Assembly: GCA_038380435.1 (NCBI GenBank)
Contig: JAWZYU010000020.1
Span: forward strand, 39,464,307 to 39,528,306
Source of the DNA: Ryuthela nishihirai
Lineage: Eukaryota; Arthropoda; Arachnida; Araneae; Heptathelidae
Length of the DNA stretch: 64,000 nucleotides
Direction of reading: 5' to 3'
Numbering within the stretch: the stretch's first letter is position 1; each line of letters opens with the position of its first letter. Both the position numbers and the translations under genes were made by a program. The notes beneath the pieces were generated by a model. It ran no database searches, had not been told where the DNA came from, and worked only from the letters and a program-made list of their open reading frames with translations. Of the stretch, positions 32,839-44,999 are shown one piece after another.

Positions 32839-33220
32839 TGGCGGGAATTGGCTCAGTTGGTAATCGCCAGGCTCGTAATCAGCAGTTCCCAGGTTCGAGT
32901 CCCAACTGTGTTTGCCTTAAGATTTATCTCTGCTAACCTCCACTCTGTCTTCGGTGAGAAAAAGAACACCGATGGACTTGAAAAAGCCGCCGTCCGTCGA
33001 AAGATACTTTAAGCCCTGGTCCCGTGTGAAGAAGAACTATACCATGTACACGTATAAAACACGCTGGATGGCCTTGAGAAAAAGCTACTATCTTTCTCCT
33101 AATAGCTGTCCAGTGGATACCCTTCCTCCAGCATTTTCTATGCTTTTTGGGTCCTTGTGACTGGACATTTAGCCCACTGTGTGCACAAGGGTGCTGTTGA
33201 GATGTAAAACAACCTAACTC
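32839..33220 (+). mobile_element. SINE-A copy, diverged
   Basis: Head ggcgggaattggctcagttg, B-box ggttcgagtcccaactgtgt, and tail gatgtaaaacaacctaactc. Confidence 0.87.
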
Positions 33221-33439
33221 AAAATTGATTGCTTAAAAAATGATTGATAGATCAATTAACCAATGATCTATGAGAATTGTCGATGTTTCAACTGCCCAAT
33301 ATCATTGTTCCAATCTCTTACGAAGTTTGCTATATAAATGGGTTAGTCTTTTGTTGGAGGAGAGTAAGTAAAGTTATATCATGATGGGATGCTAAAGGAT
33401 ATTATATAATGGTTAATAGAGAATGTTTTGTTATGTTGT

Positions 33440-34150
33440 TACCCAGATGCTAAGCTGTTCTCCAGTTAGGATACTTAACGAATTTGTATAATGCCAAGGA
33501 TGCAAATGTCATCATGGTTTAGTACTAAATGAAGTTTTATTATGCCTGGGATAGCTAATGAAATTATATCACGATTGGTATACTCAGCGAAATTTTATCA
33601 TGTTTGGAACACTAGATAAAATTTCATCATGACCGGAATATCATATCAAATTTTATCGTGATTGGGATACTACTTAAAACTTTATCGTGATTGGGATACT
33701 ACGTGAAAGTTCATCGTGTCTTGGATATTACGTCAAATTTCGTAACGATTGGGATATTAAATCAAATGTCATCATGTTTGGGATAGTATGTTAAATATTA
33801 CAATGGTTGGGATAGTATGTTAAATATTACAATGGTTGGGATATTAAGTCAAATTTCATCATGTTTGGGATATTACGACAAATTTTATAATGATTGGAAT
33901 GTTAGGTCAAATGTCATCATGTTTAAGATAGTACGTCGAATTTTATAATGGTTGGGATATTAAGTCAAATTTCATCGTGTCTGAGATAATACGTCAAATT
34001 TTATAATGTTTAGGATATTAAGTCAAATTTCATCATGTTTGGGATATTACGTCAAATTTTATCGAGATTTAGATAGTCATAAAAGCTTCTCATGATTCGG
34101 ATTCTATATGAAAATATATCATGTCTGGAATAAGATTTCATCAAATCCTA
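33440..34150. repeat. Diverged minisatellite, 29-bp unit
   Basis: The unit is gggatattaagtcaaatttc plus atcatgttt. A 29-bp step is directly counted in several places. About 23 units; the first ones (33367-33600) are the loosest. Confidence 0.87.
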
Positions 34151-34215
34151 TGAAATATATTAGTTCATTCAACCTTCTTCATGTTTACAGTTTCATTATC
34201 TGTTACTAGTATTAT

Positions 34216-34226
34216 TTCGTGTGTGT
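34216..34226 (+). repeat. Left arm of a hairpin split by SINE-A
   Basis: atttcgtgtgtgtcc (from about 34214) pairs perfectly with gggacacacacgaaat at about 34638-34653 on the other side of the SINE. Removing the SINE restores a 15-bp-arm hairpin with a loop of about 9 bases. Confidence 0.8.
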
Positions 34227-34640
34227 CCAAATCTCTTGGGGGCGGGGGGGGGGGCTCAGTCGTTAACGCGCCAGACTCGTAATCTGTAGTTCCAAGGTTC
34301 GAGTCCCATCTGGGTCAGCGTTGAGATTTATCTCCGCAAAATTCCCCGCCCTGCCCACGGTCAGTAGGGGACACCGATGGGCTTGGAAAGGCCGCCGTCC
34401 GTCAGATGGGACGTTAAGCCGTGGCCCCGTGTGCGGGAGAGCCATACCCTGTGAACGTTAAAGAACACGCTGGATGGCCTTGACGGGAGGCTACCATCTG
34501 TCTCCCAACAGCTGTTCCAGTGGGTCCCCTCACCCAACCTTCTCTGAGCCTTCGGGGTCCATGTGACCTGGCCATTTAGTCCATGGTGTGCAAAAAAAGT
34601 GCCGCTCAGAGGTAAAACAACCCAACCCAAATCTCTTGGG
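34227..34640 (+). mobile_element. SINE-A copy with 14-bp TSD inside a hairpin loop
   Basis: The element at about 34241-34626 starts with an expanded G run. ccaaatctcttggg flanks it exactly at 34227-34240 and 34627-34640. Confidence 0.94.
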
Positions 34641-36435
34641 ACACACACGAAATACCATACTTATACCAAACAAAGTAACAATTCTTCGCACCAAAGTCAA
34701 TAGTGTATCGAATTGCTAACTAGTAGTAACAAATTCTTTCGACAGAATAATAACAAAATACTTTTGCGACCATCAGATAACAGTCGCAGAATTTCTCAGT
34801 TTCCGAAGCAAAGAAAATGTTTCAGTAAGAAAATCTAAAAAAGTATCAAGGCACACACGATGACAGCAGAAAAGACACTTTATTTTGACTTTGCAGTTTT
34901 GAAAGATGTCAACTTCAGATTGATGAAGCAATGCATCAGCTTCTCTTTCTTTCCGTTGTGTTTCTTTCTTTGCTAGCTGACGTGTCTGAATCACAGTCTC
35001 AATGATCTTCTGAAGAAGTTAGATTGCTTTTCATCTGGGTTGCACTCTCTTTCCCGGTTTGGTGTAATTTATTCGACGGAAATATATTCGACCAACATTT
35101 TGTCGAAGATTTGAGAATTCAGAAATATTGAGAGGATGCTTGAGGGCATAAGCCCATTGCCTCGATAATGTCTCTTCCAGTTTGTCACTGGGGAATTATC
35201 GGAGGAAGAGGATGAGTCTAGTAAGAAAAGCGATGGAAGATAGGCTCAGTTTTATATTAGATAGAATAACGCATTTTGTTTTCCAGACAATCTAGGTACC
35301 ATTTACTATCTAGGCTTTTTTTTCTATTCTTATAAGCTATAGATAGAGTTTTGCAGAAGAGAGATTACGTCAGAAATTTAAAACTGGATTATTATCTTCA
35401 ATTATACGCTGAGTGATCATTTAAATATGACCACCAACTCCATGTTATGTCAATTAATGCGAATTTCATTCTCTAACTTTTAAAACAAACTTTTTATTGG
35501 AAAATGTGACTAAAGGTAAATTAAACATCTAAATCTTTACTGTCTAAATATTAATTTTTCAGCAATATTCCTTCAATATTTAAAGCGTTATGGAAGCATG
35601 AACATATAACAATAGCAGTAATAGATATTTACAGTTAATTGAAACTGAAATAGTTAATATTATTTCAAACCAGTTCAGATATAACTACCTACTTTAAGTG
35701 TGTGCAAATAATTCCTTCAATATGCTTTGAATGCTTTTGATAAATTTTTCAGAAAATATTGCTGCTCTGGAAGGCTTAAGCCTCCATACCTGCTTAAATC
35801 TGTAGATTTAAGCAGCTTAATCTGCTAAAATACTGTAGAAAATCGAGATTTAAAATAATTATTGTAATCTTAAAAATATTATCATACACATTTTCTCATA
35901 AAACGGTTATTTTAGAAATTATAGATCTTCGAAATTAGCATCCGTTTGACGCAACAAGTGGTGATTATGTTATGTCAATGGAATGCTAACTTCGAAGTTG
36001 TCACTGACTTCAATGATTTCTCAGTGTATATTTCTTCTAATACCCTAGATCTAGTAAATACACGAATAAATATTTTGGATTTTGGCAGAGGGTAAAGTGA
36101 TCGGATCGAGCCAGGATGAACTGAAACGCAGTTTCAGTAGATAATTTTTTCCTTCTATTTTAGTGATCTTTCAAAAATTCTGTGCTAAATATAAACTAAT
36201 TGAAAATGTGATTAGCCACAATGATAAAGCTGACTTGTATGCTCATGAAAGCTAAGTCTCGTTATACAATAAACGATTTTGTCTAGAATGGTGTAGGGTT
36301 CGACTCTCCACACTTCTAATTTTTCTCTTTGAAATGCTAAATCTAAGGAAATAAAAACTGATGGTCATGGCCCAATTTTTCAGAATATTTATAACTGGAA
36401 AGGTAGTCAAAAACATTAATGATATATATATATTT
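34641..36435. other. Long unannotated AT-rich region
   Basis: The open frame at 34773-34994(-) is short and unrecognised. There is no RNA gene or element I can name. tccatacctgcttaaatctgtagatttaagcag near 35788-35817 contains a small hairpin. Confidence 0.45.
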
Positions 36436-36650
36436 CCATCCCATGGCGGGGTGGTTAGTGCGCTTGGCTACTGATCTAAGGGACCTTGGTTCAAACCACG
36501 GATAAGGCATGGATGTATGTGTCGTTATCTGCTGAGGTCCTGCCATCCTCTTAGACCTTCTACTTTGGCACATAAACTTACAGGCTCCTGTCAGACCTCT
36601 GTGGCAAGCAGCTGCTTGAGGGGGTATTTATTTATTTATATATATTAATA
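36436..36650 (+). mobile_element. SINE-B copy 4
   Basis: The head is a little eroded (ccatggcggggtggttagtg). The body and 3' end gcagctgcttgagggggtat with a (TTTA)n tail are intact. Confidence 0.9.
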
Positions 36651-37029
36651 TTTGTTTTGCATAAAGGTTTTGAAAGAACACTAAAATAGAAGGAAAACAT
36701 TTATATAAAAAGTCATTCAGTTCGTTCTGATCACTTGGTCCTCCCCTAAAATATTTATCTATGTAGTCTAGGCCTGGGTACCAGTTATTGAAAAAGAAAT
36801 GTATAGTTGCAAAGCGTAATAGTTTGGAAGAAATATGTAGTTGCAAAATATAATAGTTTGGAAGAATTGTATGGCTTTAAACTCCAGTTTTAATTTCTAT
36901 CATAATCTCCCCTCTTCAAACCTCTCACTATTGCTTATATATAATTATATATATAAGAATAGTAAAAATTAAAAGGAAGTAAACGGATGTAGATTGTTAG
37001 GAAAACAAGTGTTTTACTCTAATATAAAA
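36651..37029. other. Unannotated spacer
   Basis: ttgcaaa(a/g)(t/c)(a/g)taatagtttggaaga is duplicated near 36808 and 36841; otherwise nothing. Confidence 0.4.
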
Positions 37030-37632
37030 CTGAGCCTTCTCACCTTTCTTATTAGAGTCCCCTCTCCCTACGAGTCTCCACACCTTTCTTATTAGAGTCC
37101 CCTTTCCCTACGAGTCTCCTTCTCACCTTTCCTATTAGAGTCCCCTCTCCCTACGAGTCTCCTTCTCACCTTTCTTATTAGAGTCCCCTCTCCCTACGAG
37201 TCTGGGGCGGGGGTGGCTCAGTCGGTAGCGCGCCAGGCTCGTAATCTGTAGTTCCCAGGTTCGAGTCCCAGCTGGGTCAGCGTTGAGATTTATCTCCGCA
37301 AAATTCCCCGCCCTGCCCACGGTCAGTAGGGGACACCGATGGGCTTGGAAAGGTTGCCGTCGATCGAATGGGACGTTCAGCCGTGGCCCCGTGTGCGGGA
37401 CAGCCATACCCTGTGCACGTTAAAGAACACGCTGGATGGCCTTGACGGGAGGCTACCATCTGTCTCCCAACAGCTGTTCCAGTGGGTCCCCTCCCCCAAC
37501 CTTCTCTGAGCCTTTGGGGTCCATGTGACCTGGCCATTTAGCCCATGGTGTGCAAAAAAGTGCGCTCAGAGGTAAAACAACCCAACCCTACGAGTCTCCT
37601 TCTCACCTTTCTTATTAGAGTCCCCTCACCAG
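37030..37632. repeat. 43-bp minisatellite interrupted by SINE-A
   Basis: The unit cacctttcttattagagtcc plus cctctccctacgagtctccttct occurs about four times before 37203 and resumes at 37586-37632 after the SINE. The 43-bp step is directly counted. Confidence 0.88.
37192..37597 (+). mobile_element. SINE-A copy inside the 43-bp minisatellite, with TSD
   Basis: The element at 37204-37585 is near consensus. ccctacgagtct (12 bp) flanks it at 37192-37203 and 37586-37597; it is part of the minisatellite unit. Confidence 0.94.
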
Positions 37633-37855
37633 TGACAAACCAGAAGAGACCTTATCGAAGAGATGGCGCTCTAGCAGCCTTTCAATATTTCTAAATTCTC
37701 AAACATTTGACAAAATTGGCGAATATATTTCCATTTCGAACAAAATGCGTCGAACAAATTATCGTTTGGAATAAATTTCTGTCGAAAGAATGCTGTCGAA
37801 GAAATTTCCGGACAATCTTTTTCACGCAATGGTCTAAACGACTAGATCGTAAGGG
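37633..37855. other. Unannotated spacer
   Basis: Motifs such as cgaaca and gtcgaa recur (also near 35070-35110), suggesting an old repeat that I cannot define. Confidence 0.35.
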
Positions 37856-38622
37856 CTGATTATTTTACCTAAGAACTGTAAATTTTTTTGCACACCAATA
37901 GAGCTAAATGGCCAGGCGACAAGAACCCTAAGAGCTCAGAGACGGTTAGGGCAAAGGGACCCCACTTCACAGCTGTTAGATGGAAGCCTGTCATCTCCAG
38001 GCAGCGTGCTGTTTAAGGTACACGTGGTTCCTTAAACAGCACTCCTGCATATGGGTGGGGTTGGGTTGTTTTACCTCTGAGCGGCACTCTTTTGCACACC
38101 ATGGGCTAAAAGGGCAGGTCACATGGACCCCGAAGGCTCAGAGGTTGGGGAGGGGACCCACTGGAACAGCTGTTGGGAGACAGATGGTAGCCTCCCATCA
38201 AGACCATCCAGCGTGTTCTTTAACGTGCACAGGGTATGACTCTCCCGCACACGGGGCTACGGCTTAATGTCCCATCCGACGGACGGCGGCCTTTCGAAAC
38301 CCATCGGTTTCCCCTATTGACCGTGGGCAGGGCGGGGAATTTTGCGGAGATAAATCTCAATTCTGACCCAGCTGGGACTCGAACCTGGGAATTACAGATT
38401 AAGAGCCACCCCCTCCCCTGCCTGCACATGGGATCATGGTTTAACTTCCCATACAAAGGATAGTCTTTTCCAAACCCATAAGTGTCCCTTTTCTCACCGA
38501 TGGCAGGTGGGGGTTAGCGGAAATAAATTTCAACGCAGACACAGTTGATCTTTTGGATCATCATCGAATCTGGGAACTGCGGATTATGAACTTGGGGTGC
38601 TACCGACTGATTTATCCCCGCC
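37856..38622 (-). mobile_element. SINE-A host copy split by nested SINE-A
   Basis: The tail half is at 37856-38043, the head half at 38433-38622 (gggaactgcggattatgaac, ctaccgactgattt). A 13-bp perfect inverted repeat at 38006-38042 lies just before the insertion. Confidence 0.83.
38044..38432 (-). mobile_element. SINE-A nested in SINE-A, with TSD
   Basis: The element at about 38056-38420 has a head shortened by an internal deletion (the anticodon-arm region is missing near 38400). Flanks are cctgcatatggg (38044-38055) and cctgcacatggg (38421-38432). Confidence 0.9.
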
Positions 38623-38651
38623 GTTATATCATAAGGATTCCAATGGTTCCA

Positions 38652-38850
38652 AGAAGAGCTATACTCTGTGCAAGTTAAAGACCACGCTGGATGGACTTGA
38701 AGAAAGGCTTCCATCTGTTTCCTAAGAGCTTCCCATTGGGTTTCCTTCCCCAGTCTTCTCTGAGTCCTTGGGGTCATTGTGACCCGGTCATTTTTGCCCA
38801 TTGTGTGCAAAAAAGTACCGTTCAGAAAAACGTTCAGAAGTAAAACAACT
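38652..38850 (+). mobile_element. SINE-A fragment (3' half)
   Basis: From aagagctatactctgtgcaa to agaagtaaaacaactctg. A small tail duplication cgttcagaaaaacgttcag is present. Confidence 0.8.
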
Positions 38851-38892
38851 CTGTTCTAAATAAAAAACGTAAATTAATCATAATATTTTAAT

Positions 38893-39000
38893 TTAAATTT
38901 AATTAACATTTAAATTAATTAAATTTCTATTTAATTAACATTTAAATTAATTAAATTTCTATTTAATTAACATTTAAATTAATTAAATTTCTATTTAATT
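38893..39000. repeat. AT-rich tandem repeat, 32 bp x 3
   Basis: aattaacatttaaattaatt plus aaatttctattt is repeated at 38901, 38933 and 38965 with no visible differences. Confidence 0.92.
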
Positions 39001-39060
39001 GAACCTTTACGTGCAATAATCGAAGTCGTGGAACATAAAGGAAAGACTTTCTATTTAAAT

Positions 39061-39297
39061 CAACCTTCTGTACTAGAATCGGAGATGACCAATATAAAGT
39101 GAAGGATTTCTATTGAAATTAACCTTCTGTGCAAGCATCTAATATATCCACCATAAAGAGAAAGACTTACGTTATAATCAACCTTCTGTACTAGAATCGG
39201 AGATGACCAATATAAAGTGAAGGATTTCTATTGAAATTAACCTTCTGTGCAAGCATCTAATATATCCACCATAAAGAGAAAGACTTACGTTATAATC
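39061..39297. repeat. Tandem duplication, 118 bp x 2
   Basis: caaccttctgtactagaatc begins both copies (39061 and 39179), and they look identical. Each copy itself contains two related halves starting aaccttctg. Confidence 0.92.
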
Positions 39298-40038
39298 AAC
39301 CTTCTATATAAGAGTGAATTTCAACATTAATAATCACTAAAAGAAAATAATTCCTATGTACATTACATTGCGAGCCATATTTGCCAACAAAATATAACCC
39401 CCTTCTTTCTCCTTTTTACTGTTATCCCATTTTATGCCTTGGTTCCTCGTGTTCGTTTCGCTTCTCCCTATAGCTTTCTCTTCCTCCATCCACCATAGAC
39501 ATCACCAGAGAATCGATTGCTGAATGTCGTCTTCGTATCCCATTTGCTCCGTCATATTCCGTCTGTTTGCCTTCTGCTACCACCGGCAGATCAGCAAGAA
39601 GATGTTACCGTCAGCTACCGCTGCTCTGGGGCCAAAGAAGCAGACCTCCATTCTGGAAATCACGTTCTATTTTTATGTAGGTGCACTTCCCGTCGTTGAT
39701 GGCAGGAGTATGACAATCTCTCTCCTACGATGATGTACAAAACCAGAGACAATTTGGGTTAGGATACAAACGGAAAAAGAACCTCTTAGTATTATTTTTT
39801 TTTAGAACACTGCATAAAATGCATCAGATTTCGCCTTACAGTGGATGCAACTTTTTTTTTATCCACTTGCTACGAAAGAAATGAATGTGGAATCATTGTG
39901 TTATTTATTTCCCACGAGAGAGAGCAAAAGTAGGTAAATTATGGCAATTTCTGTTTCGTTTTTTCCTTTCATTTTTGGGTCGCGCGCACGCAGTGAAACT
40001 TTCATATACACTCGTATTGTTAAAACGATTGTATATCT
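39298..40038. other. Unannotated region, moderately CpG-containing
   Basis: Open frames at 39517-39699 and 39524-39733 overlap in different frames and resemble nothing I know. Possibly single-copy DNA; no gene supported. Confidence 0.4.
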
Positions 40039-40096
40039 CTTACTGCTTCATCGCTTGATGAAGCAGTAAGACGCGAAAGATCACGTGATCTTTCGC
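40039..40096. repeat. Two adjacent perfect palindromes
   Basis: 40039-40070 is a hairpin with 14-bp perfect arms and loop gctt. Two bases later, 40073-40096 is a 24-bp perfect palindrome centred on cacgtg. They lie about 140 bp before the 70-bp satellite. Confidence 0.95.
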
Positions 40097-40214
40097 ATGG
40101 AATGCATGAGCTCTAAATGCAATTAGATCTATAGAAATGATGACGAGATCTGTATCTCGAAAATCGACGAAGATTAATGAAAGGGTGACTAAGATGAATA
40201 GGCATGAAATGATC

Positions 40215-43200
40215 CAAAAACTACGGCAAAAGGAAAATCTTGTACCTCTGTACCAAAGTGTACCAAAGTGTTCTCTGCTTACTCGTAATATGACATCGAA
40301 AAGAAAATCTTGTACCTCTGTACCAAAGTGTACCAAAGTGTTCTCTGCTTACTCGTAATATGACATCGAAAAGAAAATCTTGTACCTCTGTACCAAAGTG
40401 TACCAAAGTGTTCTCTGCTTACTCGTAATATGACATCGAAAATAAAATCTTGTACCTCTGTACCAAAGTGTACCAAAGTGTTTTCTGCTTACTCGTAATA
40501 TGACATCGAAAAGAAAATCTTATACCTCTGTACCAAAGTGTACCAAAGTGTTCTCTGCTTACTCGTAATATGACATCGAAAAGAAAATCTTGTACCTCTG
40601 TACCAAAGTGTACCAAAGTGTTCTCTGCTTACTCGTAATATGACATCGAAAATAAAATCTTGTACCTCTGTACCAAAGTGTACCAAAGTGTTCTCTGCTT
40701 ACTCGTAATATGACATCGAAAATAAAATCTTGTACCTCTGTACCAAAGTGTACCAAAGTGTTCTCTGCTTACTCGTAATATGACATCGAAAAGAAAATCT
40801 TGTACCTCTGTACCAAAGTGTACCAAAGTGTTCACTGCTTACTCGTAATATGACATCGAAAAGAAAATCTTGTACCTCTGTACCAAAGTGTACCAAAGTG
40901 TTCACTGCTTACTCGTAATATGACATCGAAAAGAAAATCTTGTACCTCTGTACCAAAGTGTACCAAAGTGTTCTCTGCTTACTCGTAATATGACATCGAA
41001 AAGAAAATCTTGTACCTCTGTACCAAAGTGTACCAAAGTGTTCTCTGCTTACTCGTAATATGACATCGAAAAGAAAATCTTGTACCTCTGTACCAAAGTG
41101 TACCAAAGTGTTCTCTGCTTACTCGTAATATGACATCGAAAAGAAAATCTTGTACCTCTGTACCAAAGTGTACCAAAGTGTTCACTGCTTACTCGTAATA
41201 TGACATCGAAAAGAAAATCTTGTACCTCTGTACCAAAGTGTACCAAAGTGTTCTCTGCTTACTCGTAATATGACATCGAAAAGAAAATCTTGTACCTCTG
41301 TACCAAAGTGTACCAAAGTGTTCACTGCTTACTCGTAATATGACATCGAAAAGAAAATCTTGTACCTCTGTACCAAAGTGTACCAAAGTGTTCACTGCTT
41401 ACTCGTAATATGACATCGAAAAGAAAATCTTGTACCTCTGTACCAAAGTGTACCAAAGTGTTCACTGCTTACTCGTAATATCACTGCTTACCTCGTAATA
41501 TGACATCGAAAAGAAAATCTTGTACCTCTGTACCAAAGTGTACCAAAGTGTTCTCTGCTTACTCGTAATATGACATCGAAAAGAAAATCTTGTACCTCTG
41601 TACCAAAGTGTACCAAAGTGTTCTCTGCTTACTCGTAATATGACATCGAAAAGAAAATCTTGTACCTCTGTACCAAAGTGTACCAAAGTGTTCACTGCTT
41701 ACTCGTAATATGACATCGAAAAGAAAATCTTGTACCTCTGTACCAAAGTGTACCAAAGTGTTCTCTGCTTACTCGTAATATGACATCGAAAAGAAAATCT
41801 TGTACCTCTGTACCAAAGTGTACCAAAGTGTTCTCTGCTTACTCGTAATATGACATCGAAAAGAAAATCTTGTACCTCTGTACCAAAGTGTACCAAAGTG
41901 TTCTCTGCTTACTCGTAATATGACATCGAAAAGAAAATCTTGTACCTCTGTACCAAAGTGTACCAAAGTGTTCTCTGCTTACTCGTAATATGACATCGAA
42001 AAGAAAATCTTGTACCTCTGTACCAAAGTGTACCAAAGTGTTCTCTGCTTACTCGTAATATGACATCGAAAAGAAAATCTTGTACCTCTGTACCAAAGTG
42101 TACCAAAGTGTTCACTGCTTACTCGTAATATGACATCGAAAAGAAAATCTTGTACCTCTGTACCAAAGTGTACCAAAGTGTTCTCTGCTTACTCGTAATA
42201 TGACATCGAAAAGAAAATCTTGTACCTCTGTACCAAAGTGTACCAAAGTGTTCACTGCTTACTCGTAATATGACATCGAAAAGAAAATCTTGTACCTCTG
42301 TACCAAAGTGTACCAAAGTGTTCTCTGCTTACTCGTAATATGACATCGAAAAGAAAATCTTGTACCTCTGTACCAAAGTGTACCAAAGTGTTCACTGCTT
42401 ACTCGTAATATGACATCGAAAAGAAAATCTTGTACCTCTGTACCAAAGTGTACCAAAGTGTTCACTGCTTACTCGTAATATGACATCGAAAAGAAAATCT
42501 TGTACCTCTGTACCAAAGTGTACCAAAGTGTTCTCTGCTTACTCGTAATATGACATCGAAAAGAAAATCTTGTACCTCTGTACCAAAGTGTACCAAAGTG
42601 TTCTCTGCTTACTCGTAATATGACATCGAAAAGAAAATCTTGTACCTCTGTACCAAAGTGTACCAAAGTGTTCTCTGCTTACTCGTAATATGACATCGAA
42701 AAGAAAATCTTGTACCTCTGTACCAAAGTGTACCAAAGTGTTCACTGCTTACTCGTAATATGACATCGAAAAGAAAATCTTGTACCTCTGTACCAAAGTG
42801 TACCAAAGTGTTCTCTGCTTACTCGTAATATGACATCGAAAAGAAAATCTTGTACCTCTGTACCAAAGTGTACCAAAGTGTTCTCTGCTTACTCGTAATA
42901 TGACATCGAAAAGAAAATCTTGTACCTCTGTACCAAAGTGTACCAAAGTGTTCTCTGCTTACTCGTAATATGACATCGAAAAGAAAATCTTGTACCTCTG
43001 TACCAAAGTGTACCAAAGTGTTCTCTGCTTACTCGTAATATGACATCGAAAAGAAAATCTTGTACCTCTGTACCAAAGTGTACCAAAGTGTTCACTGCTT
43101 ACTCGTAATATGACATCGAAAAGAAAATCTTGTACCTCTGTACCAAAGTGTACCAAAGTGTTCACTGCTTACTCGTAATATGACATCGAAAAGAAAATCT

Positions 43201-44573
43201 TGTACCTCTGTACCAAAGTGTACCAAAGTGTTCTCTGCTTACTCGTAATATGACATCGAAAAGAAAATCTTGTACCTCTGTACCAAAGTGTACCAAAGTG
43301 TTCTCTGCTTACTCGTAATATGACATCGAAAAGAAAATCTTGTACCTCTGTACCAAAGTGTACCAAAGTGTTCTCTGCTTACTCGTAATATGACATCGAA
43401 AAGAAAATCTTGTACCTCTGTACCAAAGTGTTCACTGCTTACTCGTAATATGACATCGAAAAGAAAATCTTGTACCTCTGTACCAAAGTGTACCAAAGTG
43501 TTCTCTGCTTACTCGTAATATGACATCGAAAAGAAAATCTTGTACCTCTGTACCAAAGTGTACCAAAGTGTTCTCTGCTTACTCGTAATATGACATCGAA
43601 AAGAAAATCTTGTACCTCTGTACCAAAGTGTACCAAAGTGTTCTCTGCTTACTCGTAATATGACATCGAAAAGAAAATCTTGTACCTCTGTACCAAAGTG
43701 TACCAAAGTGTTCTCTGCTTACTCGTAATATGACATCGAAAAGAAAATCTTGTACCTCTGTACCAAAGTGTACCAAAGTGTTCTCTGCTTACTCGTAATA
43801 TGACATCGAAAAGAAAATCTTGTACCTCTGTACCAAAGTGTACCAAAGTGTTCTCTGCTTACTCGTAATATGACATCGAAAAGAAAATCTTGTACCTCTG
43901 TACCAAAGTGTACCAAAGTGTTCACTGCTTACTCGTAATATGACATCGAAAAGAAAATCTTGTACCTCTGTACCAAAGTGTACCAAAGTGTTCACTGCTT
44001 ACTCGTAATATGACATCGAAAAGAAAATCTTGTACCTCTGTACCAAAGTGTACCAAAGTGTTCTCTGCTTACTCGTAATATGACATCGAAAAGAAAATCT
44101 TGTACCTCTGTACCAAAGTGTACCAAAGTGTTCTCTGCTTACTCGTAATATGACATCGAAAAGAAAATCTTGTACCTCTGTACCAAAGTGTACCAAAGTG
44201 TTCTCTGCTTACTCGTAATATGACATCGAAAAGAAAATCTTGTACCTCTGTACCAAAGTGTACCAAAGTGTTCACTGCTTACTCGTAATATGACATCGAA
44301 AAGAAAATCTTGTACCTCTGTACCAAAGTGTACCAAAGTGTTCTCTGCTTACTCGTAATATGACATCGAAAAGAAAATCTTGTACCTCTGTACCAAAGTG
44401 TACCAAAGTGTTCTCTGCTTACTCGTAATATGACATCGAAAAGAAAATCTTGTACCTCTGTACCAAAGTGTTCACTGCTTACTCGTAATATGACATCGAA
44501 AAGAAAATCTTGTACCTCTGTACCAAAGTGTACCAAAGTGTTCTCTGCTTACTCGTAATATGACATCGAAAAG
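40215..44573. repeat. 70-bp satellite array, ~62 units
   Basis: The unit reads tgtacctctgtaccaaagtg, taccaaagtgttctctgctt, actcgtaatatgacatcgaa, aagaaaatct. Units are nearly identical, with one common T/A alternative at ttc(t/a)ctg. Variants aataaaatct and tatacctctg occur only in the first eight units. Two units are 60 bp (near 43381-43440 and 44421-44480) through loss of one internal taccaaagtg copy, and a partial duplication lies at 41461-41500. The minus strand is open in all three frames in turn because 70 is not a multiple of three; the ~65-aa frames are not genes. Confidence 0.97.
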
Positions 44574-44999
44574 GAACGAGAGTACTGAATTGGAGAAACA
44601 CAAGCAGAAATAGAGAGAAATTAACCAAATGGAGATAGCCCGCAAAAAAGTATCGCGCAGAGAGATAAACACAAACCACCAAAAAGTAGATATATTCATA
44701 GAAAGGAATTCAATAGACTTAGAGAATAGAGAAAAGGATGTGAATACAGAGACAGAAAATTATGATATAAACCAGTGGTGCTTAACCAGTGATGCACGCA
44801 CATGGCGGGTACACGAGACACAATTATTTGGGGTGCGAGTATTGTCAGATAATTTTAAGATCAATAGTCAAATACAGAGATGTAATTTGCGATTTTGGAA
44901 GGGGTGCGAAAACATATTTGAGAGTTAAAGGGATAAATTTTATAAAATGTTAAGAGTCATAATATAAAAGATGGGAAGACAGACAGGAAGGCAAACAAC
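44574..44999. other. Unannotated A-rich flank of the satellite
   Basis: An open frame at 44629-44928 (+) is rich in Lys, Glu, Arg and Asn and unrecognised. aaccagtggtgcttaaccag near 44769 resembles a hAT-type terminus, but no partner was found. Confidence 0.4.

Noticed and set aside
38881..39000. Replication origin or scaffold attachment site
   Set aside because: Only AT-richness and a 32-bp triplicate support it.
40215..44573. CRISPR array
   Set aside because: There are no unique spacers: the whole 70-bp unit repeats, and the context is eukaryotic.
40221..44699. Dozens of ~65-codon minus-strand frames (MVHFGTEVQDFLFD type)
   Set aside because: They recur every 70 bp in the satellite, rotate through all frames and end at the same stop; satellite shadows.
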